Source of the DNA: Sphingomonas_B tabacisoli
Lineage (GTDB): Bacteria; Pseudomonadota; Alphaproteobacteria; Sphingomonadales; Sphingomonadaceae
Reading direction: 5' to 3'
DNA: 64,000 nt
Assembly: GCF_042678385.1 (NCBI RefSeq)
Contig: NZ_JBHUDY010000001.1
Location: forward strand, 310,001-374,000
Positions within the stretch are counted from its first letter, which is position 1. The number at the start of each line of letters is the position of its first letter. The notes beneath the pieces are model-generated. The model was given only the letters and a program-made list of their open reading frames with translations. It was not told the origin of the DNA and ran no database searches. Position numbers and translations under genes: made by a program. Of the stretch, positions 8,012-16,222 are shown one piece after another.

Positions 8012-9069
8012 CCGCTGGCCGCTGCCTTTTCCTCTTCGCGCTCCGATCCGCGTTCCAGCGCGACCTTGATCATCGCGGTCAGCGAATCGGCGAGCAGCAG
8101 GCCCATGAAACCGAGCAGCGAGCCCAGCAGGATCTGCGCGCCCAAGGTGATCGCGGGCGGCATGTCCACCGTCTTCCGTGCGACATAGGGCAGCATCACA
8201 TAACCGTCGAAATTCTGGATCGCGAAATAGGTGACGATCGCCCAGACGCCGGTATCGACGCCGGCGCTGAAGCCCACCGCGACCATCAGCACGCCGCTCG
8301 TGAACGCGCCGATATTGGGAATGAAGGCGAGCAGACCTGTGAGGATGCCGAGCAGCAGCGCCATCGGCACGCCCCCCAGGCTCAGCGCGATCCAGGTCAG
8401 CGCCCCTTCGAACACCATGCCCGCCAGCCGCCCTGCCATGAGTCTCCGCAAGGTGTGCGCCATCCGCTCGATCGTGATCTGCGTATGAGCGCGGGCGCGA
8501 GTCGGGACGAGCCAGGCGAGCCCGCGCTGATAGAGGCGGGGCTCCAGCGCGATGAACAGGCCGAAGGCGACCACCAAGACGACGCTGGACACGACGCCGA
8601 ACACCGTCCCGACATAGCCGGTCAGCTTTCCCACCGATCCGACGAGCTGGCGGCCGAACGTCATCAGGTCCGAATCGGCGGCAATGAAGCCCATGCCCGA
8701 CAGCCAGTGCACGAAGCGCGTGCCTTGCACCTGCAGCGTCACTTGCAGCTGCGCCCATTGTGCTGCGATCTGGACGCCCGTCATGTAGAAGACGCCGGAG
8801 ACGAAGGCGATCGCCAGGAGCAGCACGATCGCGATCCGCAGCCAGCGCGGTACGGGCAGCACGCGGCCGAGCAAGCGCGCCCCGCCGTCCAGCATCGCCG
8901 CAAAGACGAGCCCGGCGAACAACAGCATCAGCGGCTGGATCAGCAGCACGACCAAGGCGATGCCGATCGCGAGTCCGAACCAGACGCTCGCGCGCTTCAG
9001 CTCCGCCCGCACGAGCGGGTCGCGCATTTCATTGGGAGCGGCGGCCGTGACGGGCGCCGGCTCGATCAC
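8008..9069 (-). CDS. AI-2E family transporter (PerM/TqsA-like)
   Basis: 353 residues with about eight hydrophobic segments: a pair near the N-terminus (IGIALVVLLIQPLMLLF), one near residue 60, one near 150, and a C-terminal cluster ending GFMGLLLADSLTAMI. The region around FIPNIGAFTSG and TLGAQILLGSLLGFMGLLLA is typical of this family, which includes TqsA exporters and Na+/H+ antiporter-like proteins; the transported solute is uncertain. The GTG start overlaps the lepB stop, making it the last gene of the pyrE operon. Its stop overlaps that of the M23 gene. Confidence 0.9.
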   Translation of the reverse strand: MIEPAPVTAAAPNEMRDPLVRAELKRASVWFGLAIGIALVVLLIQPLMLLFAGLVFAAMLDGGARLLGRVLPVPRWLRIAIVLLLAIAFVSGVFYMTGVQIAAQWAQLQVTLQVQGTRFVHWLSGMGFIAADSDLMTFGRQLVGSVGKLTGYVGTVFGVVSSVVLVVAFGLFIALEPRLYQRGLAWLVPTRARAHTQITIERMAHTLRRLMAGRLAGMVFEGALTWIALSLGGVPMALLLGILTGLLAFIPNIGAFTSGVLMVAVGFSAGVDTGVWAIVTYFAIQNFDGYVMLPYVARKTVDMPPAITLGAQILLGSLLGFMGLLLADSLTAMIKVALERGSEREEEKAAASG

Positions 9070-9938
9070 TTGGCGTCAGCTTCCTGCGGATGCAGCGACG
9101 TGCCGGCGCGGCCCGAGCGCAGCGCCTCGATCCAGCTCAGCGGATTGTACCACTGGGCCGTGCCGTCGAGCGAGAAAGTGATGAATTCGGCGCGGCCGCC
9201 GATATTTTCCCACGGCACCGGCCCGCCCAGGCCGCCTTCGATCAGCGGCACGCGGCTGTCGGCCGACCGGTCGCGATTGTCGCCCATCAGGAACAGGTGC
9301 TCGGGCGGAATGGTGAGCGGCGGGAAGTCGTCGGTGCGGCTCGCGCCCAACTCGATCGTGTCATAGCTCCGGCCGTTGGGAAGCGTCTCGCGCACGATCG
9401 GCAGTTCGCAATAGGGCTTGCCATCGGGGCCTGTGGTGAGCCGGCCCGGGAAGGTCATGTCGCTGCACGGGGCGTTCTCGTCGACCGCGACCAGCCGCGG
9501 CTTCGGCAGGGTGCGCTTCACCGGCACGCCGTTGATGATCACGGTGCCGTTGCGCATTTCCAGCCGGTCGCCCGGCAGGCCGATCACGCGCTTGATATAA
9601 TCCTGCTTTTCGCCCGGCGGCGAGACGATGACGACGTCGCCGCGCTCCGGCATCCGCCCGAACAGCCGGCCGTGCATATAGGGCAGCAGATGGAAGGTCG
9701 GGGAGACGAACGACCAACCATAGGGGTATTTGGTGACGACCAGCCGGTCGCCGACCAGCAGGCCCGGCATCATCGATTCGGAGGGGATGTAGAAAGGCTT
9801 GGCGATGAAGCTGTGAAAGCCGAGCACGGCCAGAACCAGCCAGAAAATGCCTTTCGCTTCGGCTGCCCAGTCGGTGCCTTTCTTGGCTACCGGTTCGGTT
9901 GGGGGCGTCGCGCTCTCGACCTTGTCGCCTTCGTTCAC
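9066..9938 (-). CDS. lepB: Signal peptidase I
   Basis: About 290 residues. It cleaves signal peptides from exported proteins at the outer face of the inner membrane. One N-terminal anchor (GIFWLVLAVLGFHSFIA) precedes the Ser/Lys dyad: Ser in IPSESMMPGL and Lys in DYIKRVIGLPGD. The box MGDNRDRSADSR is also present. Two starts are possible. GTG 9938 has AGAGGG six bases upstream and is preferred; GTG 9953 overlaps the acpS stop. There is only one anchor, as usual in alphaproteobacteria. Confidence 0.95.
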   Translation of the reverse strand: MNEGDKVESATPPTEPVAKKGTDWAAEAKGIFWLVLAVLGFHSFIAKPFYIPSESMMPGLLVGDRLVVTKYPYGWSFVSPTFHLLPYMHGRLFGRMPERGDVVIVSPPGEKQDYIKRVIGLPGDRLEMRNGTVIINGVPVKRTLPKPRLVAVDENAPCSDMTFPGRLTTGPDGKPYCELPIVRETLPNGRSYDTIELGASRTDDFPPLTIPPEHLFLMGDNRDRSADSRVPLIEGGLGGPVPWENIGGRAEFITFSLDGTAQWYNPLSWIEALRSGRAGTSLHPQEADAK

Positions 9939-9949
9939 GTCAATCCCTC

Positions 9950-10351
9950 TCACAACGGCACCGCCTCGATGATGACGAACGCCTGTGCCCAGGGATGATC
10001 GTCGGTCAATGTCAAATGTATGTGCGCCTTGTGCCCCGGCGGGACAAGCGCGTCGAGCGCGGCCTTGGCGCCGCCTTCCAGCTTTAGTGTCGGCGCCCCT
10101 GACGGCGCATTAACGACACCGATGTCCTTCATGAACACGCCGCGCCTGAAGCCGGTGCCGACCGCCTTGGAGAAAGCTTCCTTGGCGGCGAAGCGCTTGG
10201 CGTAGGTTCCCGCCCGCGTGAACGGCCGCCGCGCGGCCTTGGCGCGCTCAGTATCGGTGAACACGCGCTTCTCGAACCGTTCGCCGAATCGGTCGAGCGA
10301 GTTCTGGATCCGCTCGATATTGCAGAGATCGGAGCCAAGGCCGACGATCAT
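9950..10351 (-). CDS. acpS: Holo-[acyl-carrier-protein] synthase
   Basis: 133 residues. It transfers phosphopantetheine from CoA to apo-ACP. MIVGLGSDLCNIERI at the N-terminus carries the magnesium-binding Asp, and RFAAKEAFSKAVGTG is the second signature with the catalytic Glu-Lys. The ATG at 10351 overlaps the stop of the preceding membrane protein gene (ATGA); an upstream extension to 10450 is not conserved. It is part of the pyrE-pdxJ-acpS-lepB operon, the classical alphaproteobacterial pdxJ-acpS-lepB arrangement. Confidence 0.95.
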   Translation of the reverse strand: MIVGLGSDLCNIERIQNSLDRFGERFEKRVFTDTERAKAARRPFTRAGTYAKRFAAKEAFSKAVGTGFRRGVFMKDIGVVNAPSGAPTLKLEGGAKAALDALVPPGHKAHIHLTLTDDHPWAQAFVIIEAVPL

Positions 10352-10656
10352 AGGAAATGCGGACCAAGAAGCAGTGCAAACACCAATAGCAGGCTCGCGA
10401 GCGGGATGAGCAGCAGCAGGTTGGCAGCCCGAACAGCGCCTGCGCGCCATCTATCGCCGCTCGCTATCCAGGCAGTGAAGGCGATCAAAGGCTGTAATGC
10501 GGCTAAGGTCCAGACAATCAAAGAAATGTCGGGGTCCCAAAGCCCCATGAACGCATACAATCCCACATATAGCGCGATGAGACCTACAGGGATGTTGATC
10601 AGCCACAGGAGCAACCGAGACCAGCGGAAAGGGGTGCGTGCTTGGACGTAGCTCAC
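10348..10656 (-). CDS. Small three-span membrane protein, unknown function
   Basis: A 102-residue protein with three hydrophobic segments (LLLWLINIPVGLIALYVGLYAF, IVWTLAALQPLIAFTAWIA, LLLLIPLASLLLVFALLLG) and short polar ends. GTG 10656 overlaps the pdxJ TGA and its TGA overlaps the acpS ATG, so translation looks coupled on both sides. I do not recognise the family. The conserved-looking operon position between pdxJ and acpS is unusual, since those two are normally adjacent. Confidence 0.7.
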   Translation of the reverse strand: MSYVQARTPFRWSRLLLWLINIPVGLIALYVGLYAFMGLWDPDISLIVWTLAALQPLIAFTAWIASGDRWRAGAVRAANLLLLIPLASLLLVFALLLGPHFL

Positions 10657-11372
10657 CGCGCGCTCTCCATCAGCGCCTTCATCCGGCGGACGCTTTCTTC
10701 CAGGCCGATGAAGATCGCTTCGCCGATCAGGAAATGGCCGATGTTCAGCTCGGCGATCTGCGGAATGGCAGCGACGGGGACGACATTGTCGAAGGTGAGG
10801 CCGTGCCCCGCGTGGGGCTCGATGCCGTTCTTGGTCGCGAGCGCCGCGCAATCCGCGATGCGGCGCAATTCCTCGGCGCGGGCTTCGCCCTCGCGGTGGG
10901 CGTAGCGCCCGGTGTGGAACTCGACGACCGGCGCCTTCAGCTTGATCGCGGCGTCGACCTGGCGCGGGTCCGGCTCGATGAACAGGCTGACACGGATGCC
11001 GGCGGCGGACAGCCGCTCGATCATCGGACCCAGCGTGTCGCGATGCCCGTCGGCGTCGAGCCCGCCCTCGGTCGTCCGCTCCTCGCGCTTTTCGGGCACG
11101 ATGCAGGCGGCGTGGGGCCGGTGACGCAGCGCGATGTCGAGCATCTCGGGCGTCGCCGCCATTTCGAGATTCAGCGGCAGCTCGATCGCCCCCATCAGCC
11201 GCGCGATATCGTCGTCTGTGATGTGCCGCCGATCCTCGCGCAGATGCGCGGTGATGCCGTCCGCGCCCGCCTCCGCCGCCAGCTTCGCCGCCGCGACCGG
11301 ATCGGGGTGCGCGCCGCCGCGCGCGTTCCGGATCGTCGCGACATGGTCGATGTTGACGCCGAGCCTCAGCAT
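10653..11372 (-). CDS. pdxJ: Pyridoxine 5'-phosphate synthase
   Basis: 239 residues. It condenses 1-deoxyxylulose-5-phosphate with amino-acetone-phosphate in the last step of de novo vitamin B6 synthesis. LRLGVNIDHVATIRNARGG at the start, DGITAHLREDRRHI, and VEFHTGRYAH with AGHGLTFDNV are diagnostic of this TIM-barrel. The ATG shares one base with the pyrE stop (TAATG), indicating tight coupling. Confidence 0.96.
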   Translation of the reverse strand: MLRLGVNIDHVATIRNARGGAHPDPVAAAKLAAEAGADGITAHLREDRRHITDDDIARLMGAIELPLNLEMAATPEMLDIALRHRPHAACIVPEKREERTTEGGLDADGHRDTLGPMIERLSAAGIRVSLFIEPDPRQVDAAIKLKAPVVEFHTGRYAHREGEARAEELRRIADCAALATKNGIEPHAGHGLTFDNVVPVAAIPQIAELNIGHFLIGEAIFIGLEESVRRMKALMESAR

Positions 11373-11953
11373 TAGGCGGCGCGGCTCCCTGGCTTGATCG
11401 CAGGGATCGCGGCCAGCTCCGGCGGCAATTTGTCGGCCTCGTAGCTCGGCACGTCGATGCGGATCAGCGGATAAAAGGGGACGCCGAGGTCGGCCTTGCC
11501 GTTGGAGCGATCGACCAGCGCGGCCGCTGACACGACTTCTCCACCGGCTGCGCGAATCGCGGCGATCGCTTCACGCGACGACAGTCCGGTCGTGACCACA
11601 TCCTCCATCATCAGCACTTTTTGTCCCGGCGACAGCCGAAAGCCGCGGCGCAGCTCGAACGTGCCGGTCGGGCGTTCGAGGAACATCGCGTCCACGCCCA
11701 GCGCACGGGCGACTTCCTGGCCCGCGATCACGCCGCCCATCGCCGGCGACACCACCGCTTCAATGGATTTGCGCACCGAATCGGGGAGCCTTGCCGCGAG
11801 CGCTTCCGCCAGCCGCGCACCGCGCGCCGGGTTCATCAGCACGCGCGCACATTGCAGGTATCGAGAGCTTCTGAGGCCCGAGGACAGAATGAAATGTCCT
11901 TCCAGCAGCGCTTCCGCCGCTCGGAATTCCGCCAGCACCTCGTCGTCGGTCAT
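11372..11953 (-). CDS. pyrE: Orotate phosphoribosyltransferase
   Basis: 193 residues. It makes orotidine monophosphate from orotate and PRPP in pyrimidine synthesis. The PRPP loop reads VLMMEDVVTTGLSS, and GHFILSSGLRSSRYLQC and SPAMGGVIAGQEVARAL are typical of the family. ATG 11953 gives MTDDEVLAEF; a longer frame to 12052 adds a non-conserved Arg-rich stretch. It is the first gene of the leftward operon; its promoter should lie between 11954 and the ctaC leader, facing away from the oxidase genes. Confidence 0.95.
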   Translation of the reverse strand: MTDDEVLAEFRAAEALLEGHFILSSGLRSSRYLQCARVLMNPARGARLAEALAARLPDSVRKSIEAVVSPAMGGVIAGQEVARALGVDAMFLERPTGTFELRRGFRLSPGQKVLMMEDVVTTGLSSREAIAAIRAAGGEVVSAAALVDRSNGKADLGVPFYPLIRIDVPSYEADKLPPELAAIPAIKPGSRAA

Positions 11954-12117
11954 GGCCGTGCGCCCTAGGGGACAGGGCAGAAATAGGCAATCCGCACGCG
12001 CTGCCTTCAACCGCTTGAGAGAGCGGAAAGTCGCGCCTATAAGCCGCGCCAAATCGCACCCGCACGCTCGTTCTGGGCGCGCGCGCCTGCACCCGGGGAA
12101 TGGAAAACAGGACGCCT

Positions 12118-13200
12118 ATGAAGCTCGCAAAAACTCTTCTGCTTGCGTTGGGGCTGGCGCTCGCGCCCGCCGCCGTGCACGCGCAGGCCGCGCCCAAGCA
12201 GGATGCGAACACCACGGTCGCCGTCCCGCCGCAGACCAAGGAAAGCGCCGCCCAGCCGGACGTGGCAGCCACCGCGGCGTCTGTGAACATTCCCTCGGTC
12301 GAGCCCATCGCCGGCATCGGCATGCCGACCAACGAGCGCATCCACCTACAGGATCAGGTCACGCCCAACGGCCGCAAAGCGCTGTGGATGCACGACTATA
12401 TTCTGGTGCCGATGATGCTGATCATCTCGGCGCTGGTGCTGTTCCTGCTGCTCTGGGTGATCCTGCGTTTCCGCCGTTCCGCCAACCCGACGCCGTCGCG
12501 CACGTCGCACAACACGGTGATCGAGGTGATCTGGACCTTGGTTCCGGTGCTGATCCTGGTCGCGATCGCGGTGCCGTCGATCAGCCTTCTCGCCGCGCAG
12601 TTCAAGCCCGCGGGCAAGGACGCGCTGACCGTCAAGGCGACCGGCAACCAATGGTATTGGACCTATAGCTATCCGGACAATGGCGGCTTCGAGATCGTCT
12701 CGAACATGCTGCAGGACAAGCCGGCGCCGGGCGGCCGTGCGCGGCAATATGCCGACGGGCCCCGCCTGCTCGCCGTCGACAACCGGCTGGTCATTCCGGT
12801 CAACCGCGAAATCCGGCTGATCACCACGTCGAACGACGTGATCCACAGCTTCGCCGTCCCCGCCTTCTGGGCCAAGATCGACGCGGTCCCCGGCCGCATC
12901 AACGAGATCAGCTTCAAGGTGGAAAAGGAAGGCGTGTATTTCGGCCAATGCTCCGAGCTGTGCGGCGCGCGCCATGGCTTCATGCCTATTTCGGTCGAGG
13001 TCGTCTCGCCCGAGAAATTCGCGGCTTGGGTGAAGTCGAAGGGCGGCACGATGCCTGGCGAAGCGAAGCCGATCGCGGCGGCTCCTCCGGCCACAGCGGC
13101 AACGCCCGTCGCTTCGACCACCGGCACCGACACGCCGACGCCCGGCACTGCAACGCCTCCCGCCACCAACCAGGCGGCTCCCACCAGCGGGACGAACTAA
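12118..13200 (+). CDS. ctaC: Cytochrome c oxidase subunit II
   Basis: About 360 residues. It carries the CuA centre that receives electrons from cytochrome c. ATG 12118 has AGGA upstream and begins a signal peptide (KLAKTLLLALGLALAPAAVHA). Two membrane helices follow (about 100-125 and 145-170), then a cupredoxin domain with NQWYWTYSYP, VIHSFAVPAFWAK and the CuA loop CSELCGARHGFMPI. A Pro/Thr/Ala-rich tail of about 45 residues is an extension common in sphingomonads. ATG 12100 is an alternative start. Confidence 0.96.
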   Translation: MKLAKTLLLALGLALAPAAVHAQAAPKQDANTTVAVPPQTKESAAQPDVAATAASVNIPSVEPIAGIGMPTNERIHLQDQVTPNGRKALWMHDYILVPMMLIISALVLFLLLWVILRFRRSANPTPSRTSHNTVIEVIWTLVPVLILVAIAVPSISLLAAQFKPAGKDALTVKATGNQWYWTYSYPDNGGFEIVSNMLQDKPAPGGRARQYADGPRLLAVDNRLVIPVNREIRLITTSNDVIHSFAVPAFWAKIDAVPGRINEISFKVEKEGVYFGQCSELCGARHGFMPISVEVVSPEKFAAWVKSKGGTMPGEAKPIAAAPPATAATPVASTTGTDTPTPGTATPPATNQAAPTSGTN

Positions 13201-13204
13201 GACC

Positions 13205-14878
13205 ATGACCGACATCGCAGCCACGCCGTCCGAGTTTCACGCGGACCACGCGCATCATCACGACGCCGACCATAAGCCGAGCTTCTTCGCTCGCTGGTTC
13301 ATGTCGACCAATCACAAGGACATCGGCACGCTTTATCTGATCTTCGCGATCATCGCGGGGATCATCGGCGGCTCGATCTCGGGCCTGATGCGGGCCGAGC
13401 TCGCCAATCCGGGCATCCAGTATCTGCAGACCTGGGCGCAGATGATGGGCGAGAAAAACGCCACGATGGACCAGGCCTATCACCTGTGGAACGTGCTGAT
13501 CACGGCGCACGGCCTGATCATGGTGTTCTTCATGGTCATGCCGGCGATGATCGGCGGCTTCGGCAACTGGTTCGTGCCGATCATGATCGGCGCGCCGGAC
13601 ATGGCGTTCCCGCGCATGAACAACATTTCGTTCTGGCTGCTCGTCCCGGCGTTCATCCTGCTTCTGGGCTCGACTTTCGTGCCCGGCGGCACCGGCAATG
13701 GCGCGGGCACCGGCTGGACGGTCTATCCGCCGCTTTCGACCACGGGCTCGCAAGGCCCGGCCGTCGACATGGCGATCCTGTCGCTCCACCTGGCGGGCGC
13801 GAGCTCGATCCTCGGCGCGATCAACTTCATCACGACCATCTTCAACATGCGCGCCCCGGGCATGACGCTGCACAAGATGCCGCTGTTCGTCTGGTCCGTG
13901 CTGGTGACCGCCTTCCTGCTGCTGCTGGCGCTGCCGGTGCTGGCCGCCGCGATCACGATGCTGCTGACCGACCGCAACTTCGGCACGACCTTCTATGATG
14001 CGTCGGGCGGCGGCGATCCGGTCCTCTACCAGCACCTGTTCTGGTTCTTCGGCCACCCCGAAGTGTACATCATGATCTTGCCGGGCTTCGGCATCATCAG
14101 CCAGATCATCGCGACGTTCAGCCGCAAGCCTGTTTTCGGCTATCTCGGCATGGCCTATGCCATGGTCGCAATCGGCGTGATCGGCTTCGTCGTGTGGGCG
14201 CACCACATGTTCACGACCGGCATGAGCGTGAACACCAAGATGTACTTCACCGCCGCGACGATGGTGATCGCGGTGCCGACCGGCATCAAGATCTTCTCGT
14301 GGATCGCGACCATGTGGGGCGGCTCGATCAGCTTCAAGACGCCGATGCTGTGGGCGCTGGGCTTCATCTTCATGTTCACCGTCGGCGGCGTCACCGGCGT
14401 GCTGCTCGCCAATGGCGGCATCGACGACGTGATGCACGACACATATTATGTGGTCGCTCACTTCCACTACGTGCTGTCGCTCGGTGCGGTGTTCGCGCTG
14501 TTCGCCGGCTTCTACTATTGGTTCGGGAAGATGAGCGGCCGCGAATATAACGAGCTGCTCGGCCAGATTCACTTCTGGGTGTTCTTCGTCGGCGTGAACG
14601 TGCTGTTCTTCCCGATGCACTTCCTGGGCATGCAGGGCATGCCGCGCCGCTACCCGGATTATCCGGACGCCTTCGCCTATTTCAACCATATGGCCTCGGT
14701 CGGCTATGTGATCATGGCGGCCAGCATGGGCGTGTTCTTCGTGAACGTGATCTGGTCGCTGTTCGCCGGCCGCAAGGCGGAAGCGAATCCGTGGGGCGAA
14801 GGCGCGACGACGCTCGAATGGACGCTGTCGAGCCCGCCGCCCTTCCACCAGTTCGAGACTTTGCCCAAGATCGATTGA
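13205..14878 (+). CDS. ctaD: Cytochrome c oxidase subunit I
   Basis: 557 residues and twelve membrane spans. It holds haem a and the haem a3-CuB centre. Visible landmarks are NHKDIGTLYLIFAI, HGLIMVFFMVMPAMIGGFGNW, the CuB motif FWFFGHPEVYIMILPGFGIIS with the His-Tyr cross-link pair, WAHHMFTTGM, and HDTYYVVAHFHYVLS with haem ligands. The DxxD/K-channel residues appear to be those of an A-type oxidase. It lies four bases after ctaC. Confidence 0.97.
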   Translation: MTDIAATPSEFHADHAHHHDADHKPSFFARWFMSTNHKDIGTLYLIFAIIAGIIGGSISGLMRAELANPGIQYLQTWAQMMGEKNATMDQAYHLWNVLITAHGLIMVFFMVMPAMIGGFGNWFVPIMIGAPDMAFPRMNNISFWLLVPAFILLLGSTFVPGGTGNGAGTGWTVYPPLSTTGSQGPAVDMAILSLHLAGASSILGAINFITTIFNMRAPGMTLHKMPLFVWSVLVTAFLLLLALPVLAAAITMLLTDRNFGTTFYDASGGGDPVLYQHLFWFFGHPEVYIMILPGFGIISQIIATFSRKPVFGYLGMAYAMVAIGVIGFVVWAHHMFTTGMSVNTKMYFTAATMVIAVPTGIKIFSWIATMWGGSISFKTPMLWALGFIFMFTVGGVTGVLLANGGIDDVMHDTYYVVAHFHYVLSLGAVFALFAGFYYWFGKMSGREYNELLGQIHFWVFFVGVNVLFFPMHFLGMQGMPRRYPDYPDAFAYFNHMASVGYVIMAASMGVFFVNVIWSLFAGRKAEANPWGEGATTLEWTLSSPPPFHQFETLPKID

Positions 14879-14888
14879 GCCGGAGCGA

Positions 14889-14934
14889 GGGCCGCAGCGA
14901 TGCGGCCCAGTTCGGCGGCGAAGCAAAGCCGAAC
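14889..14934 (+). terminator. Two consecutive hairpins after ctaD
   Basis: Hairpin 1 pairs GGGCCGC (14889-14895) with GCGGCCC (14902-14908); hairpin 2 pairs GTTCGGC (14910-14916) with GCCGAAC (14928-14934). No T-tract follows. They could attenuate or protect the ctaCD transcript end, since the next genes (response regulator and mntP) appear separately regulated. The rest of 14935-15128 shows only the palindrome at 15041. Confidence 0.4.
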
Positions 14935-15040
14935 GCGAACGGCCGGCCGGCGCGGCAAGAAGCCGCGGCCGACGACGAGATGGGACTTGCTCCCGCCTCG
15001 TTGCGTTTGGGCGCACGCTCCATCATTTTCATCGCTTCTA

Positions 15041-15060
15041 TATGTCGAGAAGCCGACATA
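15041..15060. promoter_or_regulatory. Palindrome TATGTCG-N6-CGACATA upstream of the response regulator
   Basis: Perfect 7-base arms (15041-15047 and 15054-15060) around AGAAGC. The inner TGTCG-N6-CGACA layout is that of Crp/Fnr-family operators. It is about 95 bases before the response-regulator start and close to the expected promoter. The assignment as an operator is inference. Confidence 0.45.
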
Positions 15061-15155
15061 AAGGTTGACCGCGCGCCTGCGATGGCGTTGACGAGAACTC
15101 GTCATGCACATGAATCGAAAGTCGAATCGTGCTGCGCGCATCGCTCGACATTGAA

Positions 15156-15572
15156 ATGGCCGGGCTGCTCGACGGTCTGTGCGTCCTTATTGCCGAGGAC
15201 GAGCCGCTGATCGGTCTGTCGGTCGAAGAATCGATCCGCAACGCCGGGGGCGATACGGTACTCGTCCAGAATGATCGCGCCGCTTATGCGGAGCTCGAGG
15301 CCCGCGCCGGCAAGCTCCACATGCTCATTCTCGACGTGAACCTGGGCGAGGGCACCACCGGTTTCGACATCGCCCGCTTCGCTCGCCGCCTCGATCCCGA
15401 CATCGCGGTCGTCTATCTGAGCGGCGGCCCGGAGGAATGGGCGGCCTGGTTCGGCGTCGAGGGTGCCGCGTTTCTCGGTAAGCCCATTTCCGAGATGAGG
15501 CTGCTCGAGACGATCGCGCGCTTGACGGGCCGAGGCGCTGCGCCGAATGCGCCAATGCCGCGTCCGGCCTGA
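15156..15572 (+). CDS. Single-domain response regulator (receiver only)
   Basis: About 138 residues, a CheY-like receiver with no output domain. The acidic pair is Glu14-Asp15 in IAEDEPLIG, the phosphoacceptor Asp60 in LILDVNLGEG, the switch Ser89 in YLSGG, and Lys109 in LGKP. The start could also be GTG 15129 or TTG 15151. Proteins of this shape act as phosphorelay intermediates. No kinase is adjacent. Its position between ctaD and ctaB is unusual. Its 3' end overlaps the longest possible mntP frame. Confidence 0.85.
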   Translation: MAGLLDGLCVLIAEDEPLIGLSVEESIRNAGGDTVLVQNDRAAYAELEARAGKLHMLILDVNLGEGTTGFDIARFARRLDPDIAVVYLSGGPEEWAAWFGVEGAAFLGKPISEMRLLETIARLTGRGAAPNAPMPRPA

Positions 15573-15594
15573 CCCTTCTTCCGCCGAGTCCTTC

Positions 15595-16164
15595 TTGTCG
15601 CCATTCGCCGTCCTCGCGCTCGCCTTGAGCATGTCGGCCGATGCCTGCGCGGCCGCGATCTGCCGCGGCGCTGCGCACCGGCCGAGCGTTCCGCAAGCAT
15701 TGCGCGCAGGAGCCGTCTTCGGAATCATCGAGACGCTGACGCCTCTGATCGGCTGGGCCATCGGTCTCGTCGCGGCGGGCTATGTTGAATCGGTCGACCA
15801 TTGGATCGCGTTCGGCCTGCTCGGCATCGTCGGCGGCAAGATGCTGCTCGAATCCTTCGGCGAGCGCGAAGACGATGCCGAACCGAAAGGTGGGCTGGTC
15901 ACGTTGGTCATGACCGCGATCGGCACCAGCATCGATGCGGCGGCGGTGGGCGTCAGCTTGGCACTTCTCCACGTCAACATCGTCGCGATCGCGCTTGCGA
16001 TCGGCATGGCGACGTTCGTGATGAGCACGCTCGGCATGTTGCTCGGCGCGCAGCTCGGCATGCGATTCGGCGCCTGGGTCGAGCGGTTGGGCGGCCTGAC
16101 GCTGATCCTGATCGGCACTGCGATCCTGCTCCAGCACACCGGGTGGATTCCCGGCAACCTGTAA
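15595..16164 (+). CDS. mntP: Manganese efflux pump MntP-like
   Basis: 189 residues and six membrane spans in two related halves. SMSADACAAAICRG in helix 1 and TAIGTSIDAAAVGVSL in helix 4 carry the paired Asp residues that bind Mn2+ in MntP/DUF204 proteins. The start is best set at TTG 15595, giving SPFAVLALALS and the family's usual length; a frame reaching back to 15547 overlaps the response regulator. No Mn riboswitch was recognised upstream. Mn export inside an oxidase cluster suggests metal balance, but that is inference. Confidence 0.85.
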   Translation: MSPFAVLALALSMSADACAAAICRGAAHRPSVPQALRAGAVFGIIETLTPLIGWAIGLVAAGYVESVDHWIAFGLLGIVGGKMLLESFGEREDDAEPKGGLVTLVMTAIGTSIDAAAVGVSLALLHVNIVAIALAIGMATFVMSTLGMLLGAQLGMRFGAWVERLGGLTLILIGTAILLQHTGWIPGNL

Positions 16165-16222
16165 GGCCCCCCGCCCGCCGCTTCCCCTGGCGCGCAACCC
16201 CGCTTATAGGCGCGGTGTTTTC

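Noticed and set aside
12986..15016. 676-codon minus-strand frame opposite ctaC/ctaD
   Set aside because: An Arg/His/Asp-rich reflection of the oxidase subunit genes, without any conserved pattern.
15547..15594. N-terminal extension of mntP from 15547
   Set aside because: It overlaps the response regulator, has a polar Arg/Ser-rich sequence and exceeds the usual family length; TTG 15595 gives a normal start.
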